64,000 nt of DNA. It comes from Neobacillus dielmonensis. GTDB lineage: Bacteria > Bacillota > Bacilli > Bacillales > Cytobacillaceae. The first letter of the stretch is position 1, and each line of letters opens with the position of its first letter. Position numbers and translations under genes: made by a program. This document shows, piece by piece, positions 1 to 10,473 of this stretch. The stretch spans positions 44,372 to 108,371 of the forward strand of contig NZ_HG942044.1 of NCBI RefSeq assembly GCF_000612665.1, read 5' to 3'. The notes below the pieces were generated by a model. The model was not told the origin of the DNA and did not search any database. It saw only the letters and a program-made list of their open reading frames with translations.

Positions 1-1405
1 CAACTACTAAGCCTTCTTCAGAAAGAATTCTACGGTCTCTCAGCACTATATTGCCGATATCACCAACTCCACTTCCATCAATATAAACAGAGCCGGATGG
101 AATTTTTCCCGCCACTTGTGCAGTGTTTTCAGAGAGGGCTAACACTTCACCGTTATCCATGATAAAGACATTGTCTGGGGCAACACCACAATCAACGGCT
201 AATTTTTTATGCATGATTTGCATCCGATATTCCCCGTGAATCGGCATAAAAAACTTTGGTTTCATTAACCGGAGCATTAATTTTTGTTCTTCTTGGCCGC
301 CATGTCCAGAGGTATGGATGTTATTTAACTTTCCATGAATAACCTCTGCACCCGCTCTGAACAACATATTAATCGTTCTGCTCACGCTAATGGTATTACC
401 TGGGACTGGTGATGATGAAAAGACCACAGTATCCCCTGGGATAATTTGAATTTGTCTATGGGTACCGTTGGCGATCCTTGATAAAGCAGCCATTGGTTCT
501 CCTTGGCTTCCTGTACACAAAATGGTTACTTTATCAACTGGTAACCGATTAATTTGAGAAGCATCAACAAAGGTATCCTTTGGTGCTCTTATATAACCTA
601 GGTCAAGACCAATATTAATGGCAGCTTCCATGCTCCGGCCAAATACTGCAATTTTTCGACCATTAGCCACTGCAGCCTCTGTTACTTGCTGGAGGCGATG
701 GATGTTCGAAGCGAATGTTGCGAATATAAGCCGTCCGTCAACCTTTCGGAAAATATCTTGAATACTTTCCCCAACTCGTCGTTCGGACATGGTGAAATCC
801 GGAATCTCACTGTTGGTACTGTCAGATAGGAGGCAAAGAACGCCTTCTTTTCCAATCTCAGCCATTTTTGTTAAGTTTGCTGGTTCACCTACAGGCGTAA
901 AGTCAAATTTAAAATCTCCTGTGTGGACGATTTGACCTGGAGGTGTCTTAACAACTATACCATAGGAATCAGGAATGCTGTGAGTGGTTCGGAAAAAGGA
1001 AACAGAGGTCTTACGAAATTTAATTACATCATCTTCTTTAATTTCAATCAATTTGGCGCTTCGGAGTAGTCCATGCTCCTCTAGTTTATTTTTAATAAGT
1101 CCCAGCGCAAGTTTTCCACCGTAAATTGGAATATTGACTTCACGAAGTAAATACGGAATGCCGCCAATATGGTCTTCATGGCCATGGGTAACAAATAAAC
1201 CTTTAATTTTTTCTTCATTTTTTACTAGGTATGTGTAATCTGGTATGACATAATCAATCCCTAAAAGTTCATCCTCAGGAAATTTTATCCCAGCATCAAT
1301 AAGGATAATTTCATCCTGAAATTGAACCCCATAGGTATTTTTGCCGATTTCGCCCAGGCCACCCAAGGCAAAAACAGCAGTTTGATCGTTTTTCACAAAT
1401 TTCAT
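1..1405 (-). CDS. rnjA: Ribonuclease J1, C-terminal part cut by window edge
   Basis: The translated minus strand is a beta-CASP metallo-beta-lactamase ribonuclease. RNase J1 has 5'-3' exo- and endonuclease activity in mRNA decay and rRNA maturation. Visible features are the N-terminal [12 protein letters not shown] segment, the zinc-binding HGHEDHIGG motif near residue 74, LLSDSTNSE, and further downstream the PIHGEYRM motif. The start is the ATG at 1405, directly downstream of rpoY, so the two are probably cotranscribed. The gene runs off the window start, so about 468 of the usual ~555 codons are present. The rpoY-rnjA pairing is standard in Bacillaceae. Confidence 0.97.
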   Translation of the reverse strand, partial: MKFVKNDQTAVFALGGLGEIGKNTYGVQFQDEIILIDAGIKFPEDELLGIDYVIPDYTYLVKNEEKIKGLFVTHGHEDHIGGIPYLLREVNIPIYGGKLALGLIKNKLEEHGLLRSAKLIEIKEDDVIKFRKTSVSFFRTTHSIPDSYGIVVKTPPGQIVHTGDFKFDFTPVGEPANLTKMAEIGKEGVLCLLSDSTNSEIPDFTMSERRVGESIQDIFRKVDGRLIFATFASNIHRLQQVTEAAVANGRKIAVFGRSMEAAINIGLDLGYIRAPKDTFVDASQINRLPVDKVTILCTGSQGEPMAALSRIANGTHRQIQIIPGDTVVFSSSPVPGNTISVSRTINMLFRAGAEVIHGKLNNIHTSGHGGQEEQKLMLRLMKPKFFMPIHGEYRMQIMHKKLAVDCGVAPDNVFIMDNGEVLALSENTAQVAGKIPSGSVYIDGSGVGDIGNIVLRDRRILSEEGLVV

Positions 1406-1411
1406 AAATTA

Positions 1412-1624
1412 TCATATCTCCAATACTTTAAAATCTTCATTATTTTGTTGTTCATAATCCAAATGTGCTCCCTTTACTTCTTGAACATATTCAACATTAA
1501 TGCCCAGTTTACCAATTCTTGAAAGGACATCTCTTACTGATTCACCACTAACAAAGAGAGTTTTGGTTTTTTCTCGTACCGGTACTTCCGTAACACTTTC
1601 TTGATAAAATACTTTAAAAATCAT
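1412..1624 (-). CDS. rpoY: RNA polymerase epsilon subunit RpoY (YkzG)
   Basis: A 70-residue protein matching the small epsilon subunit of Firmicute RNA polymerase, which binds the core enzyme. It opens MIFKVFYQES and contains the conserved stretch TLFVSGESVRDVLSRI, with an acidic C-terminus. Length and position, six bases upstream of rnjA on the same strand, match the family. The ATG at 1624 is preceded on the minus strand by a GGAGCG-type ribosome binding site. Confidence 0.95.
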   Translation of the reverse strand: MIFKVFYQESVTEVPVREKTKTLFVSGESVRDVLSRIGKLGINVEYVQEVKGAHLDYEQQNNEDFKVLEI

Positions 1625-1762
1625 GATAACTTCGCTCCTTAATCAATCATAACTTTTTCTATTATATAAAACATTTGCCTTTTTTTCATTATTTTCTTAG
1701 GAAACCTTTGGTTTTATGGTTAAAAGTATGTAAAAGTGAGCTATTTTTTCAATTTACAATAA

Positions 1763-1795
1763 TGAAGGAGCCCTTCGCAAGTAGAAGGGCTCAAA
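1763..1795 (-). terminator. Hairpin after the 23-codon peptide gene
   Basis: A 9-bp perfect stem (GAGCCCTTC / GAAGGGCTC, 1768-1776 and 1784-1792) begins a few bases after the stop of the small minus-strand ORF. The following tract on that strand is only moderately T-rich, so it is a weak terminator candidate, but the location supports a monocistronic small mRNA. Confidence 0.55.
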
Positions 1796-1797
1796 AA

Positions 1798-1869
1798 TTA
1801 GGCAATTGATTTTTTTCTAAGCAAATCTTTCCACTGTTGTAAGAGCTTCTTTCTAAGCTTCTTTAACAT
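1798..1869 (-). CDS. 23-residue cationic amphipathic peptide
   Basis: A short ORF in the rpoY-def gap with every expected expression signal. A GGAGATGATCC ribosome binding site stands ahead of the ATG at 1869. Upstream are a TTTACA-16 bp-TAAAAT promoter and downstream a hairpin. The product starts MLKKLRKKLLQQWKDLL and ends RKKSIA. It has nine Lys/Arg against one Asp. The Leu/Trp residues at 2, 5, 9, 13, 16 and 17 repeat every 3-4 residues, which fits an amphipathic helix. I recognise no family. It could be a membrane-active peptide, a partner of an RNA-decay or polymerase component, or the coding part of a dual-function small RNA. Function is unknown. Confidence 0.6.
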   Translation of the reverse strand: MLKKLRKKLLQQWKDLLRKKSIA

Positions 1870-1892
1870 AGTGGATCATCTCCTTACTTATT

Positions 1893-1920
1893 ATTTTAAT
1901 CAATCTTTGTCCAATGTAAA
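1893..1920 (-). promoter_or_regulatory. Sigma-A-like promoter for the small peptide gene
   Basis: On the minus strand TTTACA (1915-1920) is separated by 16 bp from TAAAAT (1893-1898). Transcription would begin roughly 15-20 bases upstream of the peptide ATG, leaving just room for the ribosome binding site. The rest of 1921-2068 is AT-rich with no gene seen. Confidence 0.5.
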
Positions 1921-2068
1921 GCAACCAAAGGCAGATTCTTGAAAAAAATTTTTTCTCCATATTTATATAAATATTATATGAAAAAAAAGTTGAAATCCTC
2001 ATGGATAATCATGGAAAGAAGGCACAGAAAAAGGCTGGCTCATTTTCATAATTAAGCCAGCCTAGTGA

Positions 2069-2623
2069 TTACCTGTTAATAACTATAGCCCCTTCGATTC
2101 GTCTAAACGGGTTAGTTTTATCGATATGGTCATAAAACATAATTCCATTTAAATGGTCAATTTCATGCTGAAAACAAATAGCAGGATAGCCTTTTAAACG
2201 GAGTTTAACAGCTTCCCCGTCCAAGTTTGTACCTTTTACAGTGATCCTCGCATATCTAGGAACGTAACCAGGTATTACTTCGTCCACCGACAGGCAGCCT
2301 TCTCCGGATTCCAAGTATGCTTTTTCAACTGAGTGGCTGATAATCTTTGGATTAAATAGGGCATAGCTATAAAGCACACCTTTTTCATCTGTTAAATGGA
2401 CAGCAATCATGCGTTTTGATACATTAATTTGTGGCGCAGCCAGACCGATGCCTGGCCGTAAGCCGTAACGTGAGCAAACTTCTGTATCCTGACTGTTGAT
2501 AACATATTCTAAAAGGCTTTTAAGTATTTGTTTATCCTCATCTGAGGGCGGCATTTCTACTTCTTCTGCCACTTTTCTAAGCGTAGGGTGACCATCGCGA
2601 ATAATATCATCCATTGTTATCAT
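2069..2623 (-). CDS. def: Peptide deformylase (YkrB type)
   Basis: Removes the N-formyl group from nascent proteins in the cytoplasm. The three metal/active-site motifs are present in order: [14 protein letters not shown] (metal-binding Cys) and HEIDHLNG (the HExxH metal motif). The 184-residue length matches the type 2 deformylases of Bacillus. The ATG at 2623 is preferred over an upstream start at 2644 because GAGGTG lies six bases before it and the family begins MITM. In B. subtilis this gene also lies between rpoY/rnjA and ykyA. Confidence 0.95.
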   Translation of the reverse strand: MITMDDIIRDGHPTLRKVAEEVEMPPSDEDKQILKSLLEYVINSQDTEVCSRYGLRPGIGLAAPQINVSKRMIAVHLTDEKGVLYSYALFNPKIISHSVEKAYLESGEGCLSVDEVIPGYVPRYARITVKGTNLDGEAVKLRLKGYPAICFQHEIDHLNGIMFYDHIDKTNPFRRIEGAIVINR

Positions 2624-2725
2624 GTAACTCACCTCTATAAACAATATATATAATTTGCATCATTAGTCTAACAAATAAACAAATAATTGTTAACAAAGAT
2701 TATCGGATTATTGGGAGGAAAAGAA

Positions 2726-3385
2726 ATGTCAGCAGTTAAACAACTAGTTATTATCATAAGTTTATTTATTTTATTTCTTTCAACAGGATGCGCCAAGAAA
2801 CAAACTCCTGAAGAAGAAATGTATACAATATTAGAAAACGTGGCTGCAAAGGAAAAAACGTTTGAGGAACAGCAAAAACCTCTTACCAAATTGGAGAAGC
2901 ATGAAAAAACTCTTTATGATCAAATTATTTCATTAGGTATGAAGGAATATGATCAGATTACAAAACAATCGGATGAAGCAATCACTTCTGCCAATAAACG
3001 AAGTGAGTTGTTTAAAAAAGAAACAAAAAGTATGAAGGATTCGGAACAAGCCTTTAAAAAGGTCAAATCAGTAAAAAAAAGGATTGATGAACCTAAGTTA
3101 AGGAAATCTGCTGATCAGCTCTACGATACCATGACAATACGATATCAGGCCCATGATTCTCTTACTAACTTCTATATGGCGGCCTTGAAAAATGATATAC
3201 AGCTGTATAAAATGTTTCAAAACAAAGACATATCCGCCATTCAATTAGAGGAGCAAGTAAAGAAAGTAAATCTGTCCTATGAACAGGTATATGCTGCGAA
3301 TGATAAATTTAATAATCTGACAAAGGATTACAATACACAGAAGCTGTCCTTTTATAAACAAGCGGGACTTTCAAATGATGAATAA
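2726..3385 (+). CDS. ykyA: YkyA-like putative cell-wall-binding lipoprotein
   Basis: The 219-residue product has a lipoprotein signal peptide: charged start, hydrophobic LVIIISLFILFL, then lipobox STGC with the lipidated Cys near residue 22. The mature part is highly charged, Lys/Glu/Gln-rich and predicted to be long helices, as in the YkyA family. The function of the family is not established. The start is the ATG at 2726 after GGGAGGAAAAGAA, not the upstream start of the open frame. It is divergent from def, upstream of pdhA as in B. subtilis, and followed by a terminator. Confidence 0.85.
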   Translation: MSAVKQLVIIISLFILFLSTGCAKKQTPEEEMYTILENVAAKEKTFEEQQKPLTKLEKHEKTLYDQIISLGMKEYDQITKQSDEAITSANKRSELFKKETKSMKDSEQAFKKVKSVKKRIDEPKLRKSADQLYDTMTIRYQAHDSLTNFYMAALKNDIQLYKMFQNKDISAIQLEEQVKKVNLSYEQVYAANDKFNNLTKDYNTQKLSFYKQAGLSNDE

Positions 3386-3391
3386 TCACGG

Positions 3392-3421
3392 AAAATCGAC
3401 TTAATTCGAGTCGGTTTTTTT
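3392..3421 (+). terminator. Intrinsic terminator of ykyA
   Basis: A 10-bp stem (AAAATCGACT with AGTCGGTTTT, one G-U pair) and a 7-base loop, ending in a run of T, six bases after the ykyA stop codon. Confidence 0.85.
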
Positions 3422-4967
<1,546 letters not shown>

Positions 4968-4970
4968 GTC

Positions 4971-5948
4971 ATGGCTCAAATGACAATGATTCAAGCAATT
5001 ACCGATGCCCTACGAACTGAATTGCGTAATGATCCGAACGTACTAGTATTCGGTGAAGACGTTGGTGTTAACGGCGGGGTATTCCGTGCAACTGAAGGTT
5101 TGCAGCAAGAATTCGGCGAAGATCGTGTATTTGACACGCCACTTGCTGAGTCGGGAATCGGCGGTCTTGCATCTGGTCTAGTCTTGCAAGGTTATCGTCC
5201 TGTTCCAGAAATCCAATTCTTTGGTTTCGTTTTTGAAGTTTTTGACCAAATTGCTGGCCAAATGGCCCGCTTGCGTTTCCGTTCAGGTGGGAAGTACCAT
5301 GCACCTGTAACCATTCGCTCACCATTTGGCGGTGGCGTACATACTCCAGATATGCACGCAGACAGCTTAGAAGGTCTTATGGCCCAAACTCCTGGATTGA
5401 AAGTGGTAATCCCATCAACTCCTTATGATGCAAAGGGATTGTTAATTTCTGCTATTCGCGACAATGATCCGGTTGTTTTTCTTGAGCATATGAAATTATA
5501 CCGTTCATTCCGTCAAGAAGTTCCAGAAGGGGAATATACCATTCCGCTTGGAAAAGCTGAAGTGAAACGTGAAGGAACAGATGTAACGATTATTACTTAC
5601 GGCGCTATGGTACACGAGTCATTAAAAGCAGCAGAAGAGTTGGAAAAAGAAGGCCATTCTGCAGAAGTTATTGACCTTCGTACTGTTAGTCCAATAGATA
5701 TCGAAACAATCATTGCTTCTGTTGAAAAAACAGGCCGGGCAATTGTTGTCCAAGAGGCACAGAAGCAGGCAGGTATTGCTGCCAATGTAGTGGCTGAAAT
5801 TAATGACAGAGCTATTTTGAGCTTAGAAGCACCGGTTCTTCGCGTAGCCGCACCTGATACTGTCTTCCCATTCCCGCAAGCAGAATCAGTTTGGCTTCCG
5901 AATTATAAAGATGTAATTGAAACGGCTAAAAAAGTTTTAAACTTTTAA
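4971..5948 (+). CDS. pdhB: Pyruvate dehydrogenase E1 beta subunit
   Basis: Partner of PdhA in the alpha2beta2 E1 enzyme. The 325-residue protein has the transketolase-like pyrimidine-binding start ([15 protein letters not shown], then VFGEDVG), the [17 protein letters not shown] segment, and the C-terminal transketolase domain ([22 protein letters not shown]). It begins three bases after the pdhA stop, so translation is probably coupled. A hairpin follows the gene. Confidence 0.98.
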   Translation: MAQMTMIQAITDALRTELRNDPNVLVFGEDVGVNGGVFRATEGLQQEFGEDRVFDTPLAESGIGGLASGLVLQGYRPVPEIQFFGFVFEVFDQIAGQMARLRFRSGGKYHAPVTIRSPFGGGVHTPDMHADSLEGLMAQTPGLKVVIPSTPYDAKGLLISAIRDNDPVVFLEHMKLYRSFRQEVPEGEYTIPLGKAEVKREGTDVTIITYGAMVHESLKAAEELEKEGHSAEVIDLRTVSPIDIETIIASVEKTGRAIVVQEAQKQAGIAANVVAEINDRAILSLEAPVLRVAAPDTVFPFPQAESVWLPNYKDVIETAKKVLNF

Positions 5949-5954
5949 TTAACG

Positions 5955-5984
5955 ATGGAAGTGGAAGATAGCTTCCACTTCCAT
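5955..5984 (+). other. Perfect 13-bp intercistronic hairpin between pdhB and pdhC
   Basis: ATGGAAGTGGAAG (5955-5967) pairs perfectly with CTTCCACTTCCAT (5972-5984) around a 4-base loop, seven bases after the pdhB stop. It is followed by an A-rich, not T-rich, sequence, so it is not a classical terminator. An mRNA stabiliser or processing element separating E1 from E2/E3 expression is the likely reading. Confidence 0.75.
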
Positions 5985-6033
5985 GAATCAAAAAAATGTC
6001 TGCTAAGAGACTACAATAGGAGGATGAATCTCA

Positions 6034-7308
6034 GTGTCATTCCAATTTAAAATGCCTGACATCGGTGAAGGTATTCACGAAGGTGAAATCGTCAAATGGT
6101 TTATTAAACCAGGCGACAAAGTCCAAGAAGATGATGTTTTATGTGAAATTCAAAATGATAAAGCAGTTGTAGAAATTCCATCTCCAGTAGAAGGAACTGT
6201 TTTGGAAGTTCTGGTCGAAGAAGGTACTGTTGCGACTGTAGGACAAGTACTGATTACATTTGATGCTCCTGGTTACGAAGACTTGCAATTCAAAGGCGAT
6301 GAAGGTGCAGAAGAGGCTCCAAAGCAAGAGGAAGCAGCACCAGCAGCTGAAGCGGCTCCAGCAGCACAGGCTGAAGTTGACACAAATCGTCATGTCATTG
6401 CAATGCCATCTGTTCGAAAATATGCACGTGAAAAAGGTGTTGATATTCGTTTAGTAGCTGGCTCAGGAGACAATGGCCGGGTTCTAAAAACTGATATCGA
6501 CGCATTCTTAACTGGTGGTGCACCTGTAGCAGCACCTTCAGAAACTGCACAAGCTGCAGCAACTGAGGCTGAAGCACCAAAAGCAGCGCCAATTCCACAA
6601 GGTGAGTATCCAGAAACTCGCGAGAAAATGAGCGGTATCCGCAAAGCTATCGCTAAAGCAATGGTTAACTCTAAGCACACTGCTCCACACGTTACTTTAA
6701 TGGATGAAGTAGATGTAACAAAACTTGTTACACATCGCAAGAAGTTCAAAGAAGTGGCTGCTGCAAAAGGAATCAAGCTAACTTTCTTGCCTTATATCGT
6801 AAAAGCATTAACAAGTGCATTAAGAGAGTACCCTGTATTCAATACATCACTTGACGATGCAACAAACGAAATTATCCATAAACATTACTATAATATCGGT
6901 ATTGCAGCTGACACTGAAAAAGGTCTTTTGGTACCAGTTGTAAAAGATGCTGACCGTAAATCAGTCTTCAATATTTCTAATGAAATTAACGAATTAGCTG
7001 GTAAAGCACGTGAAGGCAAATTGGCTCCAAATGAAATGAAGGGTGCTTCTTGTACCATTTCCAATATTGGCTCAGCTGGTGGTCAATGGTTTACACCAGT
7101 AATTAATCATCCAGAAGTAGCTATTCTAGGTGTTGGCCGTATTGCAGAAAAACCAATTGTACGTGATGGCGAAATTGTAGCGGCTCCAGTTTTAGCATTG
7201 TCTCTAAGTTTTGACCACCGTATGATTGACGGAGCAACAGCGCAAAATGCATTAAATCATATTAAACGTTTATTAAACGATCCAGAATTACTGTTAATGG
7301 AGGCGTAA
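6034..7308 (+). CDS. pdhC: Dihydrolipoamide acetyltransferase (E2)
   Basis: Core of the pyruvate dehydrogenase complex, transferring the acetyl group to CoA. Domains in order: one lipoyl domain (residues ~1-80, lipoyl Lys43 in QNDKAVVE), an Ala/Pro/Glu-rich linker, the peripheral subunit-binding domain (~122-160, [13 protein letters not shown]), a second linker, and the catalytic domain ending with the active-site motif DHRMIDG. The 424-residue length is normal for a single-lipoyl E2. GTG at 6034 follows AGGAGGATGAATCTCA. Confidence 0.98.
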   Translation: MSFQFKMPDIGEGIHEGEIVKWFIKPGDKVQEDDVLCEIQNDKAVVEIPSPVEGTVLEVLVEEGTVATVGQVLITFDAPGYEDLQFKGDEGAEEAPKQEEAAPAAEAAPAAQAEVDTNRHVIAMPSVRKYAREKGVDIRLVAGSGDNGRVLKTDIDAFLTGGAPVAAPSETAQAAATEAEAPKAAPIPQGEYPETREKMSGIRKAIAKAMVNSKHTAPHVTLMDEVDVTKLVTHRKKFKEVAAAKGIKLTFLPYIVKALTSALREYPVFNTSLDDATNEIIHKHYYNIGIAADTEKGLLVPVVKDADRKSVFNISNEINELAGKAREGKLAPNEMKGASCTISNIGSAGGQWFTPVINHPEVAILGVGRIAEKPIVRDGEIVAAPVLALSLSFDHRMIDGATAQNALNHIKRLLNDPELLLMEA

Positions 7309-7311
7309 AAA

Positions 7312-8718
7312 ATGGTCGTTGGAGATTTTCCTATTGAAACAGATACTATAGTAATCGGTGCTGGCCCTGGCGGATATGTTGCTGCTATCCGTGCAGCTCA
7401 GCTGGGACAGAAAGTAACTATTGTTGAAAAAGGTACGGTTGGAGGAGTTTGTTTAAACGTCGGATGTATCCCTTCCAAAGCACTTATTTCTGCAGGACAC
7501 CGTTATGAAACTGCGAAACATTCTGCTGACTTCGGGATTTCAGCTGAAAATGTAACAGTGGACTTCTCGAAAGTTCAAACATGGAAAGCAAGTGTTGTTA
7601 AGAAATTAACAGGCGGTGTAGAGGGACTTTTAAAAGGGAATAAAGTGAACATCGTACGCGGTGAAGCATACTTTGTGGATAGCAATACCTTGCGTGTAAT
7701 GGATGAACATTCTGCCCAAACCTATACATTTAAAAATGCAATTATTGCAACAGGTTCTCGTCCAATTGAACTGCCTGCGTTCAAGTTCTCTAAACGAGTG
7801 CTAGACTCAACTGGAGCATTGTCACTTTCTGAGATTCCAAAGAAAATCGTTGTTATTGGCGGCGGTGTTATTGGCCTTGAACTTGGTGGAGCTTATGCTA
7901 ACTTTGGTACAGAAGTAACCATCCTTGAAGGTGCAGAAGATATTTTACTTGGTTTTGAAAAGCAAATGACTTCTCTTGTTAAAAAGAACATGAAGAAGAA
8001 AGGCGCAGAATTCGTTACAAGTGCATTAGCAAAAGGCGTGGTAGAAACTGAAAATGGCGTTGTTGTAACATATGAAGTAAAAGGCGAGGAAAAGAAAGTG
8101 GAAGCTGATTACTTATTTGTTATGGTTGGACGCCGTCCAAATACAGATGAAATGGGCCTTGAACAAGCTGGTGTAAAAATGACAGACCGCGGCATGATTG
8201 AAATTGATAAACAATGCCGAACTAATGTAAGTAACATTTATGCAATTGGTGATATTGTTGCTGGTCCGCAATTAGCACATAAAGCTTCTTATGAAGCAAA
8301 AGTTGCTGCTGAAGCCATTTCTGGTCATCCATCTGAAATTGATTATGTAGGTATTCCTGCAGTTGTGTTCACTGATCCAGAACTTGCTTCAGTGGGCTAT
8401 ACTGAAAAAATGGCTAAAGATGAAGGCATTGATGTTAAAGTCGGCAAATTCCCATTTGCTGCAAACGGTCGTGCATTATCTTTAGACAGCTCAGACGGGT
8501 TTATGAAACTAATCTCTCGTAAAGACGACGGCGTAGTCATTGGTGCTCAGATTGCCGGTGTGAGTGCTTCTGATATGATTTCCGAGCTAAGCTTAGCTGT
8601 TGAAGCTGGAATGACCGCTGAAGATATTGCGTTGACCATTCATGCTCATCCTACATTGGGTGAAATCACAATGGAAACTGCAGAAGTGGCCCTTGGAACA
8701 CCAATTCACATCTTATAA
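7312..8718 (+). CDS. pdhD: Dihydrolipoamide dehydrogenase (E3)
   Basis: FAD-dependent enzyme that reoxidises the lipoyl arm with NAD+. It shows the N-terminal FAD motif [14 protein letters not shown], the redox disulfide in [13 protein letters not shown] (Cys47/Cys52), the NAD-binding motif [17 protein letters not shown], and the catalytic HAHPTLGE near the C-terminus. It begins three bases after pdhC. The same E3 usually also serves 2-oxoglutarate dehydrogenase. A strong terminator follows. Confidence 0.98.
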   Translation: MVVGDFPIETDTIVIGAGPGGYVAAIRAAQLGQKVTIVEKGTVGGVCLNVGCIPSKALISAGHRYETAKHSADFGISAENVTVDFSKVQTWKASVVKKLTGGVEGLLKGNKVNIVRGEAYFVDSNTLRVMDEHSAQTYTFKNAIIATGSRPIELPAFKFSKRVLDSTGALSLSEIPKKIVVIGGGVIGLELGGAYANFGTEVTILEGAEDILLGFEKQMTSLVKKNMKKKGAEFVTSALAKGVVETENGVVVTYEVKGEEKKVEADYLFVMVGRRPNTDEMGLEQAGVKMTDRGMIEIDKQCRTNVSNIYAIGDIVAGPQLAHKASYEAKVAAEAISGHPSEIDYVGIPAVVFTDPELASVGYTEKMAKDEGIDVKVGKFPFAANGRALSLDSSDGFMKLISRKDDGVVIGAQIAGVSASDMISELSLAVEAGMTAEDIALTIHAHPTLGEITMETAEVALGTPIHIL

Positions 8719-8728
8719 TAACAATAGC

Positions 8729-8765
8729 AAAAAACGTCTCTTCCAAAACGAAGAGACGTTTTTTT
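8729..8765 (+). terminator. Terminator of the pdh operon
   Basis: AAAAAACGTCTCTT pairs with AAGAGACGTTTTTT around an 8-base loop and ends in a T run, ten bases past the pdhD stop. Confidence 0.93.
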
Positions 8766-8897
8766 ATGGCTTAATATATTGAGGTAAGGGACTTTTATTA
8801 AATCTAAATATATCTGAAATGCATCAAACATATAATGATAAACAAGAACATTGAATAGGCTTGAGGGCTTTTAACAATCGTTTAAGCGGTGATTTGA

Positions 8898-9140
8898 ATG
8901 CGGGTTTATGTAGTGATTTTGCTTCAATTTATTATTTGGAGTGGTTATACATTAATCGAGTGGCTGTCAAAGCATGACCAATTAATTTACAAGGTCATTA
9001 TGTTTTTTGTGTTTTTTTATCTGGCATTCCTAATTGGAAATAAGGCTACGCAATCGGCTCGTAAAACACTGTTTATCACAACATTAAGCCTTGTTATTTA
9101 TACGTCAATACATTACACCATGAATGTCTTGATACATTAA
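8898..9140 (+). CDS. Small membrane protein of unknown function
   Basis: An 80-residue, strongly hydrophobic protein with about three membrane segments (near residues 4-22, 30-48 and 56-75) separated by short charged loops. The ATG at 8898 has a weak GGTGA site. No motif or family is recognised. Such short membrane ORFs recur near pdhD-speA in Bacillaceae. It is followed by an unusual hairpin. Confidence 0.6.
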   Translation: MRVYVVILLQFIIWSGYTLIEWLSKHDQLIYKVIMFFVFFYLAFLIGNKATQSARKTLFITTLSLVIYTSIHYTMNVLIH

Positions 9141-9148
9141 AATAAGTC

Positions 9149-9196
9149 CCTATGGTCTGGGCGGGAGGAAAATGGTTCCGTGCCCAGACGTATAGG
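9149..9196. other. Bipartite hairpin between convergent genes
   Basis: CCTAT/ATAGG (9149-9153, 9192-9196) enclose a perfect 8-bp GTCTGGGC/GCCCAGAC stem (9155-9162, 9182-9189). The loop itself can form GGAA/TTCC. It lies between two convergent ORFs. It has no T-run on either side, so it does not look like an intrinsic terminator. Confidence 0.6.
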
Positions 9197-9229
9197 AACT
9201 AATTAAGCATGGCAATTTCAGGACTAGTG

Positions 9230-9664
9230 TTATTTTCTAGTGTAAAAGTACATGATTCGTCCGTTAAATAAATGAAGTTCCCCTTGTAGCTTTTTAGCTA
9301 GAAATTTGCAAAACTCATTTGCCTTTCCTTTATCTCCGTATGTAGCTTGTTCCGGCAAAGTTACTTGGATATAATCATAAATTTCTTCTTGACCATCTGC
9401 ATTTTTGGAGGAGCCTTTATCTACTCCTATTAAAATGTAGCTATAGCGTTCTTGGTCAGACTCCAAATAAAACCATTTCCCTTTTCCCTCGGCTGTTTCT
9501 TTTATCTCATAGGGAAAAGCGGCATTTTCATATTCCCAATCTAACTGATCACCGGTCTTTGCCGTTATCGTTTTATAATATTGGAAAAGTTCTTTGACAT
9601 CTTCAATTGTAATGGTTTGTTGTACCGATGCAGGTACAAGCTTTATTAACGCATTTAAAGCCAT
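9230..9664 (-). CDS. DUF1885-like conserved protein
   Basis: A 144-residue soluble protein beginning MALNALIKLVPAS, with aromatic, charged beta-rich sequence (QLDWEYENAAFPYEI, KWFYLESDQERYSYILIGVD) and C-terminal HLFNGRIMYFYTRK. It resembles the DUF1885 family of Bacillaceae, whose role is unknown. The ATG at 9664 is preferred over a GTG one codon upstream because AAAGGGGG is eight bases away. Family assignment is from memory of the pattern, not a search. Confidence 0.65.
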   Translation of the reverse strand: MALNALIKLVPASVQQTITIEDVKELFQYYKTITAKTGDQLDWEYENAAFPYEIKETAEGKGKWFYLESDQERYSYILIGVDKGSSKNADGQEEIYDYIQVTLPEQATYGDKGKANEFCKFLAKKLQGELHLFNGRIMYFYTRK

Positions 9665-9819
9665 CACATATTCCCCCTTTAACCCTTTTTATGCTCTTTT
9701 ATTCTAGCATTGAACAAAAAGTGCTGACAACTTTTATGAATTTTTTGACAACAACTGTTGTCATTTTACAAAAAACAATTTATAATAATATTCTAAATAT
9801 TGTAAAAAGGAGGAACCTC

Positions 9820-10119
9820 ATGGATTTATTCGACAAACTTTATGATGAACATGAAAGAGTAAAGGTAAGATTTGTTGGGTTTACAACTGAACATACCCGT
9901 TATGACTTTGGAATTGTTTACACTAATATGTTTTTTGGAAAACCTCTGGTTATCTGCATGCAAACCGGCCGTTCCACTCTCCTCGACCCTAAAGACATTG
10001 AAGATATAGAGTACCTTCAAAATGTTTTCCGTATTACAGACAAACAGCAAGCAGCAGATTTGGTGGACTTTTTTCATGCCACTTTACCTGAAGTACCGTT
10101 TATTACACAATATGAATAA
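9820..10119 (+). CDS. DUF3055-like conserved protein
   Basis: A 99-residue protein starting MDLFDKLYDEHERVKVRFVG, with the characteristic DFGIVYTNMFFGKPLVICM and TGRSTLL stretches of the DUF3055 family. The function of the family is unknown. The ATG at 9820 after AAAGGAGGAACCTC is clearly the start; the longer open frame upstream has no ribosome binding site. It has its own terminator and precedes the SR1 locus. Confidence 0.8.
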   Translation: MDLFDKLYDEHERVKVRFVGFTTEHTRYDFGIVYTNMFFGKPLVICMQTGRSTLLDPKDIEDIEYLQNVFRITDKQQAADLVDFFHATLPEVPFITQYE

Positions 10120-10129
10120 TCAATTAGCG

Positions 10130-10157
10130 AAAAAAGGTCACTTTAAGACCTTTTTTT
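10130..10157 (+). terminator. Terminator of the DUF3055 gene
   Basis: AAAAAAGGTC and GACCTTTTTT form a 10-bp stem with a 7-base loop and a T tract, about ten bases past the stop codon. Confidence 0.88.
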
Positions 10158-10192
10158 ATTTTGATTTTTTTATTATGACATACAATTTAGGC

Positions 10193-10221
10193 TTGAAAAA
10201 TTAATTATGATATATTATTAT
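10193..10221 (+). promoter_or_regulatory. Promoter of SR1 RNA
   Basis: TTGAAA (10193-10198), 17-bp spacer, TATTAT (10216-10221). The expected start is near 10228. In B. subtilis the equivalent promoter is repressed by CcpN/CcpA; such operators were not verified here. Confidence 0.7.
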
Positions 10222-10287
10222 GTATTCAAGGATGTTTAATCGCTTTCATTTTGGGGATTTATTCATATGAAAAAGGGGCTGGATATG

Positions 10288-10410
10288 ATGGGTACGATTG
10301 TATGTCAAACCTGTGACACCACGATTGATCATTTTGAAGATGAAAAGGTAACGGTTCTTTATTCAAAATGTCATTGCTGCGACGACGAACATACAAATAA
10401 AGAAGTATAG
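10288..10410 (+). CDS. sr1P: SR1P, GapA-binding peptide
   Basis: A 40-residue peptide starting MGTIVCQTC and continuing with HFEDEKVTVLY, the hallmark of the SR1P family. In B. subtilis SR1P binds glyceraldehyde-3-phosphate dehydrogenase GapA and stimulates its association with RNase J1. Cys pairs (CQTC, CHCC) suggest metal binding. AAGGGG at 10273-10278 lies upstream of tandem ATGs at 10285 and 10288; family sequences begin at the second. Co-location with rnjA in this window is the usual arrangement. Confidence 0.9.
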   Translation: MGTIVCQTCDTTIDHFEDEKVTVLYSKCHCCDDEHTNKEV

Positions 10411-10437
10411 ATATCTGGTTGCTATTTTTATAACAAA

Positions 10438-10470
10438 AACAGGATTCCATAATTGGAATCCTGTTATTTT
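10438..10470. terminator. Bidirectional terminator of SR1 and speA
   Basis: A perfect 12-bp stem (AACAGGATTCCA / TGGAATCCTGTT) with a 4-base loop. The plus side ends ATTTTAT and the minus side TTTTTGTTAT, so it can end SR1 and speA, which converge here. Confidence 0.88.
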
Positions 10471-10473
10471 ATG

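Larger units (their letters stand above)
10228..10470 (+). ncRNA. sr1: SR1 dual-function small RNA (about 240 nt)
   Basis: A promoter, a compact transcript holding the SR1P peptide ORF, and an intrinsic terminator, all upstream of speA's 3' end and downstream of the pdh operon, which is the SR1 location in B. subtilis. There SR1 base-pairs with ahrC mRNA, which encodes the arginine-catabolism activator, and also encodes SR1P. The transcript ends are inferred from promoter and hairpin positions. The antisense function needs the ahrC sequence, which is outside this window. Confidence 0.75.

Noticed and set aside
6390..6776. 128-codon minus-strand frame inside pdhC
   Set aside because: It is a shadow of the Ala/Pro/Glu-rich linkers and start of the catalytic domain of E2; codon bias creates the open antisense frame.
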